64,000 nt of DNA from Monomorium pharaonis (Eukaryota; Arthropoda; Insecta; Hymenoptera; Formicidae): positions 34,829,132 to 34,893,131 of the forward strand of contig NC_050467.1 in the NCBI RefSeq assembly GCF_013373865.1, read 5' to 3'. Made by a program: the position numbers and the translations under genes. Positions 11,932-23,511 of this stretch are shown piece by piece. Numbering within the stretch: the stretch's first letter is position 1; each line of letters begins with the position of its first letter. Under the pieces are notes generated by a model. That model saw only the letters and a list, made by a program, of their open reading frames with translations, was not told where the DNA came from and ran no database searches.

Positions 11932-12027
11932 ATGGCGGATGATCACGTGGACCTCCACGCGGAGATCAAAGGTGCCGACACGGAGTACCACTACTGGTTG
12001 TACTGTGGTTCTGCATTGAACACATGA
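11932..12027 (+). CDS. 31-codon ORF or first exon, unknown
   Basis: ATG in a fair context (TTTTAATGG), reading MADDHVDLHAEIKGADTEY then HYWLYCGSALNT and TGA. The composition is far more protein-like than the AT-rich surroundings, and no splice donor is needed to close the frame. A related phrase, ECHYYWLYWLYCG, is encoded on the opposite strand at about 11700-11745, where TGGTTATAC is tandemly duplicated, so the segment seems to have been copied in inverted orientation. I do not recognise the protein. It may be a 5' exon, a microprotein or transposon debris. Confidence 0.3.
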   Translation: MADDHVDLHAEIKGADTEYHYWLYCGSALNT

Positions 12028-13296
12028 AAAATCAATATTGTGCTATATGAACCTCTTCATTTTTTTCATGACAAAGACGATTGTATAATCCACATTAATA
12101 TTAACATAAAATAAGTTAAAGATTAATTTAAACAAAATAAAATTGGAAAAAATCGCAAAAATAAGTAATTTTTGAAAATCTGTCATTTTTTCATGAATTT
12201 TTCATGAATTTAAAAAACAGTTTTAAAAAGTAAAAAATATATCTAAAACCGGGATAAAATAGATTTTAAGTATTGTTTAAAAAATACAATTATTTTGACA
12301 AATAAAAGTTGAAAAAAACGATAACTTAGGAAAAAGGAAAAAATAAATAAAAATACAATAAATCTTTTTAATTTTGCTATAAGATTGTAAATGTTTCTTT
12401 TTTAATACAAAAACGTAAAAAAAATTATTAAAATATTTTCATGACTCCACACACACACACAAGCGGCACTCGCCACATTGTATGGTCCTATAGTCTTCAG
12501 GAACGTTGTAGCTTGAGCAAACGCAGCCGTATGCAATAGTAAGTACCTCTCTTTCTATAGCGAGCGTCCATCTGTTTATCGCGATGCTCTCTCTATAATT
12601 TATGTCAATGGAAAAAACAGTGGCAATGTCCAAAAACGAAATGCATGTACAAAACGGTAGACTGAAGTATAAGCGCATCCCACTTTACTGCTCGGAAACT
12701 AATGACGTTCCGACGCCAATTAATGTCTCTCTCGATTCTTAAAACTTTGAATTAAAATATGGTCAATGTCCTTTCATCTGCTAAATTAGGAAGGGTTAAA
12801 TCGAGATCTTTGACGCGTTGTCAGATAGCGCTTGACACGCACACTTGCTGAATTGTAGCTTATTACAAACTCAAAAAAATAATGTGAGAAGAACACATGC
12901 TTGAACTGTGCTAACTATATGTATAGAATGACAGAACGCAGTGTAGCACACCTCGTAGACAAGGAAGTGAACGTGCTCAAGACAATCACGATCGCCTAGA
13001 TACGCCCATCAAAACTTTCATGAAAAGAAAAACGCATACATGAACGCCATGCAATGCATACCAAACTTAAAAAAAAACTTTGCTTCATTAAAGCTCGAAA
13101 AACTATATTCTTTACAGAAAATATAATTTAAATTCGCGCTGGATTTAAATGGCAGCCGCTTGAACACGAGCATATGCGAATTGGTCTACACAGCGATGCT
13201 GCATCGCTGCCATTTCTATGGTTTCTAAACAGATCGTCGTATATTATATCTTCTTCGAGTTCACGACGCGATCATATATTTCGCAAGATTTCTCTC
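12028..13296. other. intergenic; moderate-GC block at 12440-13010
   Basis: 12031-12430 is AT-rich. 12440-13010 is compositionally more balanced and carries a 79-codon minus ORF (12439-12678) with a hydrophobic start and a Cys cluster near its end (CGECRLCVC); its 3' end lies in a CA repeat. No family is recognised. Confidence 0.35.
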
Positions 13297-14033
13297 CTGG
13301 AAAAAAAATTTTTATATAAAAACATATTCATATATATATATACATATATATACATACATAATATGTCCATATATGTATATACTAGTGTCTGTTTTTTTTA
13401 TAAAATTTTTGTTTGGTATAAAAAAATAAGTCATACTGAAAAGACAAAAAGTATTTAAAAAGATCATTTTTACATTGCTTTTTTTACAAAAAAGTTAGAT
13501 ATAAGAAATTAAAGAAATTATTCATTCTTATATAAATTAAAAATATATACGATTATATATGAGCAATTTTTTCTCATTTCTTCAAACTTAACTTTTTGTA
13601 AAAGAAACAATAATAAGCAACAAATCATTACTGCAATGTTATTATAACGTTATTCACTAATATAGTAACGTTTCCACATATGTAGTTTTTAACGTTGCAT
13701 ACAATATCATTATAACATAACGTTTAATAACATTTAAAAAACATTTAATAAATGTTTTAAAAATATCTTAATAATATTAGGACAGCAATATTATTAAGTA
13801 ATACTTTTAAAATATTTATGAAATATTAAGTTACAATGTTTAGAAAATTTATATAAAATTAACATTTTAAAAACATTGATCAATGTTTCTTGCTTACTGG
13901 GAATGCAAAAATTATTTTTTTAATTAGTTTCTGTTTTTTTCAAACAGAAATTTTACAAAAAAAAATTAGTATAAACATATATGGATTTTATATATATTTA
14001 TATATGTGTTTATATAAAAAAATTTTTCCAGGA
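13297..14033. mobile_element. foldback element with ~120-bp terminal inverted repeats
   Basis: The left end, TCCTGGAAAAAAAATTTTTA, and the reverse complement of the right end (AAAAAATTTTTCCAGGA) match and continue inward for about 120 bp through a TATA/CATATATG-rich stretch to a TTTTGTAAAATTT(C/T)TGTTTG-like boundary. It encodes nothing. A second element (13608-13901) lies inside it. Confidence 0.7.
13608..13901. mobile_element. CCCAG-ended element with AACGTTAT core, copy 1
   Basis: The right end, TCTTGCTTACTGGG, is the complement of CCCAGTAAGCAAGA; the left end reads ATAAGCAACAAATCATTACT, an imperfect mate. Internal words ATGTTATTAAACGTTAT and AACGTTATTCACTAATAT recur in opposite orientation at about 25458-25850. 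Nested in the foldback 13297-14033. Confidence 0.6.
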
Positions 14034-14640
14034 CTAAGTTTTATCGATTCGAATTTACTTATTACTTTAAGTGCTCTCAGCATTCCGTGTACAGGATAAC
14101 AAACTATCCTCTTGCGGACATTTAGTTTATTTTGCCTCTCGGGCAATAGTGAATAATAATTAAAATAATAATACAATATTCTTGGTAACGGGAACATTTC
14201 TCTCGTCACGCCATTCAGACATAAAGTGCCTTGTATTACAATCTTTGCCGTTCGAGCGATTATTGTGGCACTTACAGTTTAGACAATTCACTCGGAGATT
14301 GCCTAGAGAACCTTTATTTAAAACAAACGAAATATCAAAGAATCTATTTGGTTTTTCAGAATATATCAAAGGCGAGAGAGAGAAACGGAGACAGCCATTT
14401 CGTGGAATGTACATGGATCACAAGAGTTCGTTACTGAATTTATACAGGCTTGGTCTATTCAGTTGTATATCACAACCTAGTTATTAATATTAGATTATTT
14501 ACCATATTCTTATTTTAATACATTGAGATACTGTAACTTATTACTTTGACTAATCTGTATTCTTCCATTTATTATTGTGCGTGTGAATTGACTGCAACTC
14601 ATTCTGTTTTCTTATATACAAAAATAATATTACTAAGTAT
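14034..14640. other. unassigned, overlapping short ORFs on both strands
   Basis: A 101-codon plus ORF (14182-14487) and an 84-codon minus ORF (14160-14414) overlap. The minus reading has a small Cys cluster (CLNCKCHNNRSNGKDC), reminiscent of a disulfide-rich module but too short to name. I see no splice sites that would decide between the strands. Confidence 0.2.
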
Positions 14641-15830
14641 TAGTAATAGACGACAAGACAAGAATTTCAAGATCTTGTCTTGTCTTGTCTTGATTTTTCA
14701 AGACAAAAACACCAATTTCTTGTACTTGATAAAATCAAGACAAGACAAGATTTACTACGGAAACAAAAAAAAATCAATCAAGATACTTGATTCTTGACAA
14801 GAAATTATAATTATACATTTTATGTGTGTGTGTGTGTGTGTGTATGTATAGTATATGTGTATCATTAAAATACATATAATTTTATAAAATTTGATTAAAA
14901 TTTTCAATAACACATGAAAATTCTTTATTAAAAGGTCTTATACATATGTAAATTTTAATAATTTGATTAAACCACAAAGTATTAACAATTTTTTAAATTA
15001 TAGTTGATAAATTATGTCCAAAAATTATCTAATATACTATACTATAACAAAATTTTATCAAATTTATTGTTCACTAATTCTAAATTATAATATTTATAGG
15101 TAATTTATTTAGTTAGCAAATTATTTAATCACGAAGATTCCCAATTGAAGAGTTTGATCATTTATGATATCAAATTTGTTATTATTAAAAATAGTTTCCG
15201 ACAATTTTTAACTAAATCATTGTGTGCTTTTTCATCCTATAAAAAAAATACAATCAGTATATGAAGTACAAACATACACAAAACGCATTGTAGAATTAAA
15301 CAAATCAGTTCTAAAATAATAGAATCAATTAAAAACAAGTAATACAAATAAAAATTAAAAAATATTAAAAGTTAAAATCAATATTAATTTCTTCGACAAG
15401 TATGCAACGTATATAGTCAAAATTTATAATTTAGTTAATATTATCGTATTGTGATGAATACAAATATTTATTTAAAAATACATTTTTGTTCAATATATTT
15501 AGTAATATTTCAATATATTTAGTAATTGATACTTTATGAATTTTTTTCTGTGTATTTAATTAATATTTATCTGTCAAAAATATATCTTTTTAATAATCTT
15601 TATAAAAATATTTCAAAAACTTTAACAAAATCAGAATGTAAATAAATCAATATTTTTATTTACAATATCCGGATTTCATTAAAATTTATATATACATCTA
15701 TAAATTTTATAAAATTTAGAATATATATAAATATATATATAATTTTGCAGGGATCTCTTACAAGAATCAAGAATCAAGACAAGATAAAAACGTCGAATTC
15801 TTATCTTCTCTTATCTTGAATCCATCACTA
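14641..15830. mobile_element. non-autonomous hAT-like element
   Basis: Flanked by a perfect 8-bp duplication CTAAGTAT (14633-14640 and 15831-15838), the hAT signature. The termini TAGTAATAGA and the reverse complement of TCCATCACTA (TAGTGATGGA) match at 8 of 10 positions. Both subterminal regions are dense in CAAGA/TCTTG words (ACAAGACAAGA, TCTTGTCTTG), usual for transposase-binding arrays. The AT-rich interior has a GT microsatellite at 14824-14843 and no transposase. Confidence 0.8.
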
Positions 15831-15838
15831 CTAAGTAT

Positions 15839-16215
15839 TTAATTGATATTTAATTTAATAAGAAATATCAGTTATTTTTTAATGCTTCTATTACATAATT
15901 TTTAATCTGAAAAATTGTATTAATTCTCGAATAATACACAAATTATTTTCTTTGAATCTTTTGCTTTAAATAATTAAGTCTTTTTCTAACAATAAGAATT
16001 AAAATACGTTATTCTATTCTATTTAAATTATAAGCACGTATTATATATATATAGAAACAAATGAAACAATTACGTTGTAATTAATGTTAGATTTATCCAC
16101 GACACGCACATTAAATGACAAGTTGTAAAATAAATTAATCAAGAGAATCAAGAGAAACTTAAAATCCAGTTTTGTTTCTATTGCGATTTTTATCATAAAT
16201 TCGACGGCGATTAAA
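15839..16215. other. AT-rich intergenic DNA
   Basis: No gene or element recognised. Confidence 0.5.
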
Positions 16216-17134
16216 CACGGTGGGATACAAAACTATTCCGGTGTGACGTTCAAGGGTTAACATAATATAGAGTTTTAACATAAAAGCAACATTATTTTAA
16301 TTAATAATTAATATGACTTGTTTTAGCTTTAATAAATTTTTGAAGTCTTCTCGGTATGCTTTTCGCCAAATTTTTCTAATGTGAATCCAAATCCCTCTAT
16401 GCTAATTTAGCATAGAGTTTTAAAATAGAACTTCTTATCAGTTATTCCCGATATATTTATCTTATATATTATTCAAATCCATATTCATAGATTCTCCATA
16501 TTCTCTATACATTCGTCCATAGATTCTCGATTGGGTTTAAACCTGAAGACTGCGACAGTCATTTGAACTATTTAATTTAGTAAAAAGGTTGATTTTTCTC
16601 TGTTGTGTGTTTAGTTAAGGGTCATTATCTTGCTGAAAAAAAATCATCTTCTGGCTTCAGCAAAGGTATTCCGCCAAATTTTCATTAATTATGTCAATAC
16701 ATTTACCATCATAATTTTATCGATTTCAACAAGATTTCCTACTCTTGTCATAAGAAACATCTCCAGACCATAATATTTCCTGCATCATGCTTTACAGTTT
16801 TCTGAATATGATGATCTTGAAGTTTTTCTCTGTGTTTTCTCCAAACTCTAATCCGTTTCTTTTGTTCAAATAACCCGAATTTTCTATCTCCCGTCCATAA
16901 AATCTTTTCCCAAAAAAATTTGTCTGACAGTAATTAGGATTTTTTTAACTTTTCTGACTATTCTTTCATCTTCCTATTTCGATGTTGCTCCTTTTTGGCT
17001 TCTTCTGATTCTGTTACCAATCTAGTTGACTGGAACTTTCTTATGACCTGTTCTACCGCTCCTCTACTTACTTCACAGTTTCTGGCTAATTTTGGCTTTC
17101 GTTGAGAAAGACCTTTTTGAATATTCCATACTAT
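16216..17134 (-). pseudogene. Tc1/mariner-like transposase remnant
   Basis: Read on the minus strand, fragments match the Tc1 family in order: a helix-turn-helix part (LARNCEVSRGAVEQVI), then KILWTGDRKFGLFEQKK and RVWRKHREK, then TVKHDAGNIMVWRCF, which corresponds to the conserved VKHGGGSVMVWGCF block. In the family WTDE motif the catalytic Asp position now reads Gly. Stops and frameshifts follow. The far end near 16216 (CACGGTGGGATACAAAACTA) looks like the Tc1 terminal repeat. The 5' part of the gene is cut at 17135 by an LTR that starts TGTTACGTCC. In the family the protein performs cut-and-paste at TA sites; this copy is dead. Confidence 0.8.
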
Positions 17135-18170
17135 TGTTACGTCCGGGGGACTTCACGTTTTATTACCCGCTGACCTTTCAGAAATAAACAAGTTAGACGA
17201 AACATTCTGAGACTTATCTGCGAAGGATTGCGGAGCCAAGAAAAATCTCCGCACCGCGAGGGTGTTTGATTCTCGTAATCAGAAAAACCCAGGACACTAA
17301 GGTCATTAAAATTTGGCGAAGGTCAGCCCCGGCGAAGTAAAAATTTAAATATTTACCGGCAGACTAAGAGCACTTATAGAATTTCTTTTACGACTGCAGA
17401 TAAGCACTAAATGGAAATTAGATTAACCAAAAGGGACAAAGGCACGTTTCAAAGATAATAAAAAATATATACGGACGCAATGTTTATCTAAAGAGGACTA
17501 GACCACCTCAAAACGCCCGAAAGGTATAAAAATTTTCTGAAACCAGATGCGTCTATCAACTCTAAAAAAATGCGCACCTGGAAAACATAAATTTTATTTC
17601 CTTCTTCTTTGTAGATAAGAACCCTTAAAAATTCCAACCTCTTCCTCTCTTCCCTACTAGAACTCAAAGTTGTTAGGCGGAGACAAGGAAAAGCGGGACT
17701 CTAATAAATAGTCGGGGACTCTAATAAACAGACTCCATAATCAAGTAACCATCTATCCAATGGGAAACTTAAGAACTAGTTCCCACGCATTCCCGAAAAA
17801 GAGTCCTACCAATTATAATATTTGAACCACCTACATCTGGATCCTCCCTCTATACAACTCTATATATATAAAATATCAAATCTTGAAGAGGTGTGGGCAG
17901 TTAGTTACCGAGTAGTTAGTTACCAAACAGTTACCCAGCAGTTAGTGAGTCAGTTAGTTAGTTAAAGAAAATAAAATAGCAGTGATGGAAATAACAGTAG
18001 GAGAATAATATGAAGTTAGTAAAAGATTGTATAGCAATAGTTGTAGTAAAATATAATCATGTAGAATCAGTGCGTGAATAAACTTTAGTGTCGCTCCATT
18101 CGGTCAAGAAATCTATTCGATTCCGACAGATTTATTCAAGAACCAGTAATGAGTAAGTCCCACAATTACA
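17135..18170 (+). mobile_element. LTR of a gypsy-like retroelement (approximate end)
   Basis: Starts TGTTACGTCCGGGGGACTTC exactly where the Tc1 transposase breaks off. It contains a TATATATAAAA box near 17866, short AGTTAGTTACC iterations at 17900-17965, and an AATAAA signal near 18078, in the U3-R-U5 order. I place the end at CACAATTACA, 18170, but neither a primer-binding site nor a target duplication confirms it. It is inserted in the Tc1 remnant, so it is younger than that element. Confidence 0.5.
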
Positions 18171-20490
18171 ACCTTTTTCTTCGTTTTTACTTTACTTATC
18201 TACTTCCTTCCGTTTTTAAATTTTTAGGACACACTATTAATTATAAATAATTCCCTCTTAGAATTTATCGTCCCCCTTCTTTCCCCGAACCTCATGGATT
18301 CTCGCGAATCCCGCTCACCTTTATCAAACCTCGAGGATTCCGCGTGCGATTCTCAGCACCCTATTCCCCCGTCCTCGAGGATCCCGCATGCGATCCTCAA
18401 CACCCTACCTCTTCCCACAACCTCGAGAATCTCACGTGTGATTCTCGCCATCCCTTATCCTCTCACGACTTCGAGCATCTCTGTTTTCCTCACGTAATCA
18501 TTTAGTAAACCCTTCGACTATTTCTTTGTTCTGCATTTACCATTATAACTATAGAATTAAAATGAAAAATTCTTTTGTTTCCCTTTCTCCGCTCACCACA
18601 TACTTGTATAATGTCTGTACAATTATATACATATACAGGTGTATACGTTTTAAATTCGATTATTTCATCATTGTTACAAAATTATCAAATCACGACTTCA
18701 GCGCTTATTTGTATTTTTATATTTTTAAATTTTGTTATTAAAATAAATACTTTTGTTAATTTTACATAAAAAAATTCATCATTTATTTAAGTTTCAACGA
18801 CTTCTCCTCATCCCCGAACAAAAACTGCATCGGGTCCGATCCGGAGTTATAGCAATTAAGTTTGTTGACTCTAAACTTGGACCTACGAGCGCATGACTGA
18901 AAATGCAGGGTTATAATGGGCCTACCGGCATGCTGACCTACATTTTCGAGTCATAAAAAGTGCACTCGACCCGAACATGACTGGTGAACACATCTCAACC
19001 TCGGAGGCATTTCCTAGAAACTAGATCATCCCTGGATAACAGGATAAACTATGATTCGATGACATTGACCGGTCCGGTGCTCTCCACTTCTAAGAAACCT
19101 GAAAGAAAAAAAAAACAAAAAGTAAGGCTAGAAATAAGAAACTTAAAGGCAGATAAGTATCCGAGTCAACAGATCACTCGGCTACTCCGAATGTGGATTT
19201 CTCAGCAGCTCTTTCTGCTAAAGAAACCACCACCTAGTCCAAAGTAGTGAGAAGGAAAGCAAGAACACGCTCTCTTAGAAAAATTATAAATAGAGATGAG
19301 GCTATCAATATTCTTCTTGACGTGGGCGATGCCACTCGCAATTCTGTTTAACGAAAAGGGCGGTCTCGCAATGTCCGGATATTCCTCAACGTTCTGATAT
19401 CCCTCGCCGACCTGCAATAGAAAAGGATACAATTATAAGTAACAAAAAACTGAAGAGAAAGACTGGCTCAGTGGGGTGGTCATAAATATTATAAATCCGC
19501 AGACTACGCGACTTTCCATGCAAAAATTTAAATCTCCATAAATCTTGTCGAATAACGTAGATGGCATTAAGCTTGTGTCCGGGCTGTTTTCTGCTTAAAA
19601 TAGTAAGAGACAAAGTGTAGCGATAAAGCCAATACATTAGCTCAAAAAAAAAATGCATGAGGTGTTGACTGATCGTAGAGATGTCAAGATTTGAAGATCC
19701 AAAATGATGACTGACATCATAGCGTGTGACATTATCAGGACTGATATCTCTGCGATAGCTCATGCTATCGTTATCGCATCCGGATGCCAGTTCCAAGACA
19801 TGGGCTCGGTCCGTTTGGGTTCCAATAGATCTTGCTGGATTCGCTATCTTATTCAGCCAAATAAGTTTGTCCCTCAGGGCACTTTAAGAATATCTGCGCG
19901 CATCGAGTTCTCCTCCCTTCCCCCAAGACGTCTGTTAAGCCCGTTGTACATTAATTACAAGCAGCCAGTTGCGACTTGCGACACCAAATAAACGCCTAGT
20001 TTCTAATTAAAGCTCGACAGTCATTGGATGTCGCAAATTGCAACTGGCAACTTGCAATTAATTTAGGACGGATTTCTGTATTAGAGATCTAGAGCTGGAT
20101 TACGTAAGCAAGTATTGCCGCGCGTCTTTTTTCTAACAGAAGAAGGATGCTGCTAGCAATACAATTTATCGGGTCATATTTCTAGGCATTGTAATGCTCC
20201 CACAAGATGTCCAGTTTGTCCGGGGACCTTCCGCACACAAGGTAGGAGGAGGGTCGTGTAAAGCCTCTATAATTAGAAATAATTTTAGTTCATCAAGTAA
20301 ACGGAGATCATCAAGTAGGTTAATAGATGAAACTAACTTAAAACTTTCTCTGAAATCTCCAACAGAACAGATTAATACACTACGCCAGAAAGACCAGCAT
20401 CGAAATTGTTTATTGTCTCCATTTCTTCTTTACGGCAATCCTCTAAACGATTTCATCGATAATTTCTAGATTTACTTTCATATCTAATTA
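18171..20490 (+). mobile_element. probable internal region of the same retroelement, no pol recognised
   Basis: Less AT-rich than the flanks. 18291-18470 holds degenerate tandem units of 38-48 bp built on CCTCGAGGATYCCGC and its partial complement. ORFs of 87-136 codons (18984-19247 +, 19386-19796 -, 20194-20469 +) have no recognisable motif. On the minus strand, CTTTTCTATTGCAG ends just before an open stretch at 19202-19412 (GEGYQNVEEYPDIARPP), which could be a cellular exon. A 130-bp palindrome lies at 19939-20075. Confidence 0.3.
19939..20075. mobile_element. palindromic MITE with TTGCGAC/TTGCAAC words
   Basis: The left arm CATTAATTACAAGCAGCCAG, continuing TTGCGACTTGCGACA, mirrors the right arm TGTCGCAAATTGCAACTGGC, continuing AACTTGCAATTAATT. 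The loop is about 40 bp. Like the CCCAG elements, it is built from iterations of one short word. Confidence 0.7.
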
Positions 20491-21360
20491 GAAAAGAGAA
20501 GGCGGTTATAAACTAGATGTGGAATTATAGAATTCATGATATTTTGTAAATCTTGTGTTGAATTTTGGGAATAACCGTCTAAATTATTACTTTATATACT
20601 ATTGAAACACAAAATGACTACTCGTCATAAATGTTTATTATGTTGCCATAAAAGCTGCATTTTAGTATTCCAGACAGCCGAAAGTTTTATAGGTATCTAT
20701 TCTTTACGTCATTAAAAAAAATATGTCGGGTATTAATCTTTTAACTTTAGTATAAATTGAAGCTTGAACATGGCTTTCAAATGATGTAATTGAATTTAAA
20801 GTTTAACATAATGCATACATGCATTAAAAGTTTTATTGCCTGTGTTCAGGGTTATGGACTACTTGCGAGTGTCACGAGACTGAGTTCTATCATCGCTTCG
20901 AATGTAATTTCGTTATACTTTTTATTTTACTTGTTAGCTAATATACTATTTGTAATATTTTTATAATACTTCTATAATGCACAAAGTCGCAAAAGCCAAT
21001 GATTTTTATATATATATTGTTCATACTTTTCTGTGATACTATTAACAAGATACTAATACCTTTATGAAACTAATGTGCAAAATCCTTCAAAAAGTTAATT
21101 TTTTATTTTTTAGAAATAAAAATAATTTTGAGAATATTTGGTAGTATACCGTGCCCCCCTACAAGTTCCATAACCGCAATCTGTTTTCTCTGTTCAATAA
21201 ATTGTTAAATATATTCGTTATGTATATTTGAAAAATTACTTATAACATGATTGGTAGAACTTTATGGGTCATTAACTTTTACCAACAAGAATTATGTTGC
21301 ATAAATGTTTACTGAGTTATTTAAATAAAATAAAATGGTGGTTTATAATCCCCTTCCTCT
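20491..21360 (+). mobile_element. interspersed ~0.9-kb TIR repeat, copy 2
   Basis: Partner of 5342-6320. Its ends are better preserved: AGAGAAGGCGGTTATAAAC against the complement of the right end, AGAGGAAGGGGATTATAAAC. It lacks the ~200 bp that copy 1 has near 5880-6170 but carries an extra TTATGGACTACTTGCGAG segment at about 20860. No coding capacity. Confidence 0.75.
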
Positions 21361-21539
21361 ATTAATAACGGTTTGCAAAAGCATTTGAAAATACGAATTA
21401 CAAAAAATATTAAGATAAATGCTTAAAATTAATTAATTAGATTGCTAAGGATTTGCCTGTGCTCTAACCACGATGCATCATATAATAATAAAAGTGTCCT
21501 CTACCCTCGATCTTCGCTTACATCCAGTCCAAATTTTTG

Positions 21540-21780
21540 TGTAAAAACAAAATAATAGCGTCGCGATAACGCGAGTGAATCACGATGAGGAGACAGAACT
21601 CTCCCCGGTGTCAAGTCGCATCTGGCATCCACAATCAACACTCTACGTAGTTTGAGTGACGTCACGTCCGGTCGTGTGTGCCGAATAAGCAGAAATCGCG
21701 TAACCGAACTCTATCCGCAGGGAAACAGTTTCGGAAAAAGGAGAGATACACCAGCGCGAAGCACGTGTCACCTCAAAATG
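21540..21780 (+). promoter_or_regulatory. CpG-rich patch with a CRE, candidate promoter
   Basis: A CpG-dense island in AT-rich DNA. It includes GTGACGTCACGTCC, a full palindromic CRE (TGACGTCA), and ends in AGCGCGAAGCACGTGTCACC with an E-box CACGTG. A similar GCGCGAAGCACGCGTC phrase stands at about 4150. No ORF is recognised downstream, so the target gene, if any, is unknown. Confidence 0.3.
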
Positions 21781-22049
21781 ATACGTTGTATAAGAACGCG
21801 AATGCATGTTTCATGATAGAAAAAAATATATTGAGATTATTTTAATTCAATTTTAAATGCCAAAGAACCTTAAAATTATCTAACATGAGTAATTTACAAT
21901 TTTAGTTCTTTTAAAATATGTTCTTAAACTATCTACATAACTGTAACTGTCTTTAATATAATTATGTATTTAAAAATATAGCACTTTTCTAACGTAGAAG
22001 ACATTTATTATGAAAAGGAAAACAATATGTTTGCATATACATATATACG

Positions 22050-22637
22050 ATGATATATAATAATAACGACGACGACATACGTGATGTTTCTTAAAATATT
22101 TTACTCTTGATGCGAAACTTTAAATCGCGATATCTTTGCTCATAAGTCATGTAGCAAAAAAATAAAATTTTATTTTATTATACAAATCGGATCCAAGTTA
22201 TCCATTAAGCCTATTTGAAACTACCGTACCTCTTGATAAATGAATGAAGAAGTTTTTTAAAGAACAATTAATCTTCACATTGCAATGAAACTTTACATGT
22301 AAATTATCTTAAATATTTAAAGTATTTATATGAAAAATAATTTAGATTTCTGTCGTTATTTTTTAAATACATTTTTATTGGAGCATATTTCTAGTTCTTG
22401 TTAAAATAATTTTTGATCCTGAGAAAAAATCGCCAACAAATTTTCAGCATTACTTTCAAATGCAATATAAAATAATGTGTAATTTCTTCATAACTTTTTA
22501 TTATTTGAAAAGTAGCGTGTGACATACCTTTAACGATTTATGAGATGCGAACAAATTTCAAACGTGCAAGCAATTTTCGAATGCATGGTATATGTACCTG
22601 TGTTATGTGTATGTATATAGATATGTATATATTCCAT

Positions 22638-22675
<38 letters not shown>

Positions 22676-23056
22676 TTCAAGATAATTTACATGTAAAATT
22701 TCATTGCAATGTGAAGATTAATTATTTTTTAAATAAACAAAACTTCATTTATTTATCAAGAGGTACGATAGTGTCTTGCGCCAAATGTACGCGCAACGAG
22801 GCACCACCGCTGCTTCTTTTACGTGAGATGCTATTTGCGAGATTCTGTAGATTTTATTGGATCTCAATAACGACTGAATCAATTTTTAAATAAGCTTAAT
22901 AGATAGTTTAAATTCGATTTGTACAATAAAAGTATTTTTATTTTTCCGCTACATAACTTACGAGCAAAGATATCGGTATTTAAAGTTTCGCATCAAAAGT
23001 AAAATATTTTAAGAAACATCTTGCGCGTCGTCATCGTTATTATTATCGTCATCGTC
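22050..23056. mobile_element. ~1-kb foldback element with long arms
   Basis: The left arm (22050-22315) and right arm (22680-23056) are inverted copies: GATGTTTCTTAAAATATTTT, then TGATGCGAAACTTTAAAT, AGATATC/GATATCTTTGCTC, and later CATTGCAATGAAA with TTTACATGTAAATTATC, appear mirrored. The right arm carries a GC-richer ~115-bp block (about 22770-22885) that the left arm lacks. A TA microsatellite lies in the loop at 22640-22665. No transposase. Confidence 0.8.
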
Positions 23057-23084
23057 GCACGGGAAAAGGAATTTGTACTGTCAA

Positions 23085-23200
23085 CTTTCTTTCTATGTGA
23101 TAGATGGTTTACGAGTTGACACGGACACAAAAATTAACAAAAAGTGCGTGTTCATGTCCGCGTCAACTCGTAAGCCATCTATCGCGCAGAAAGCAACAGT
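23085..23200. mobile_element. short palindromic element
   Basis: GATAGATGGTTTACGAGTTG with GACACGGACA mirrors TGTCCGCGTCAACTCGTAAG with CCATCTATC; TTTCT(A/G) pairs extend both ends. The loop is about 30 bp. Non-coding. Confidence 0.75.
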
Positions 23201-23462
23201 GCAAATCGCCGCGGCAAGTTGCACGGCGATGATGTGACAATTCGGGATTAATCACATGATGACATGTTCGAGGTTAGTGAGTTTGTTTTTAGTTTCTGTA
23301 TGTTTGTATGCATATTACATCGTAGAAAAAAAGCTGAATTTGAAGATTAGTAGAACATTATGCGTTGTACAATTAGATAAATACATTACACAAAATTTTT
23401 ATTTTTTTTAAGAAATAAGTATTCTTGAAAAAAAATAAAAAAAAGAATGGACAAGAGTAAGA

Positions 23463-23511
<49 letters not shown>

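Noticed and set aside
19386..19796. 136-codon minus ORF as a membrane protein
   Set aside because: It has a hydrophobic patch, but no recognisable family, and lies in the presumed internal region of a decayed retroelement.
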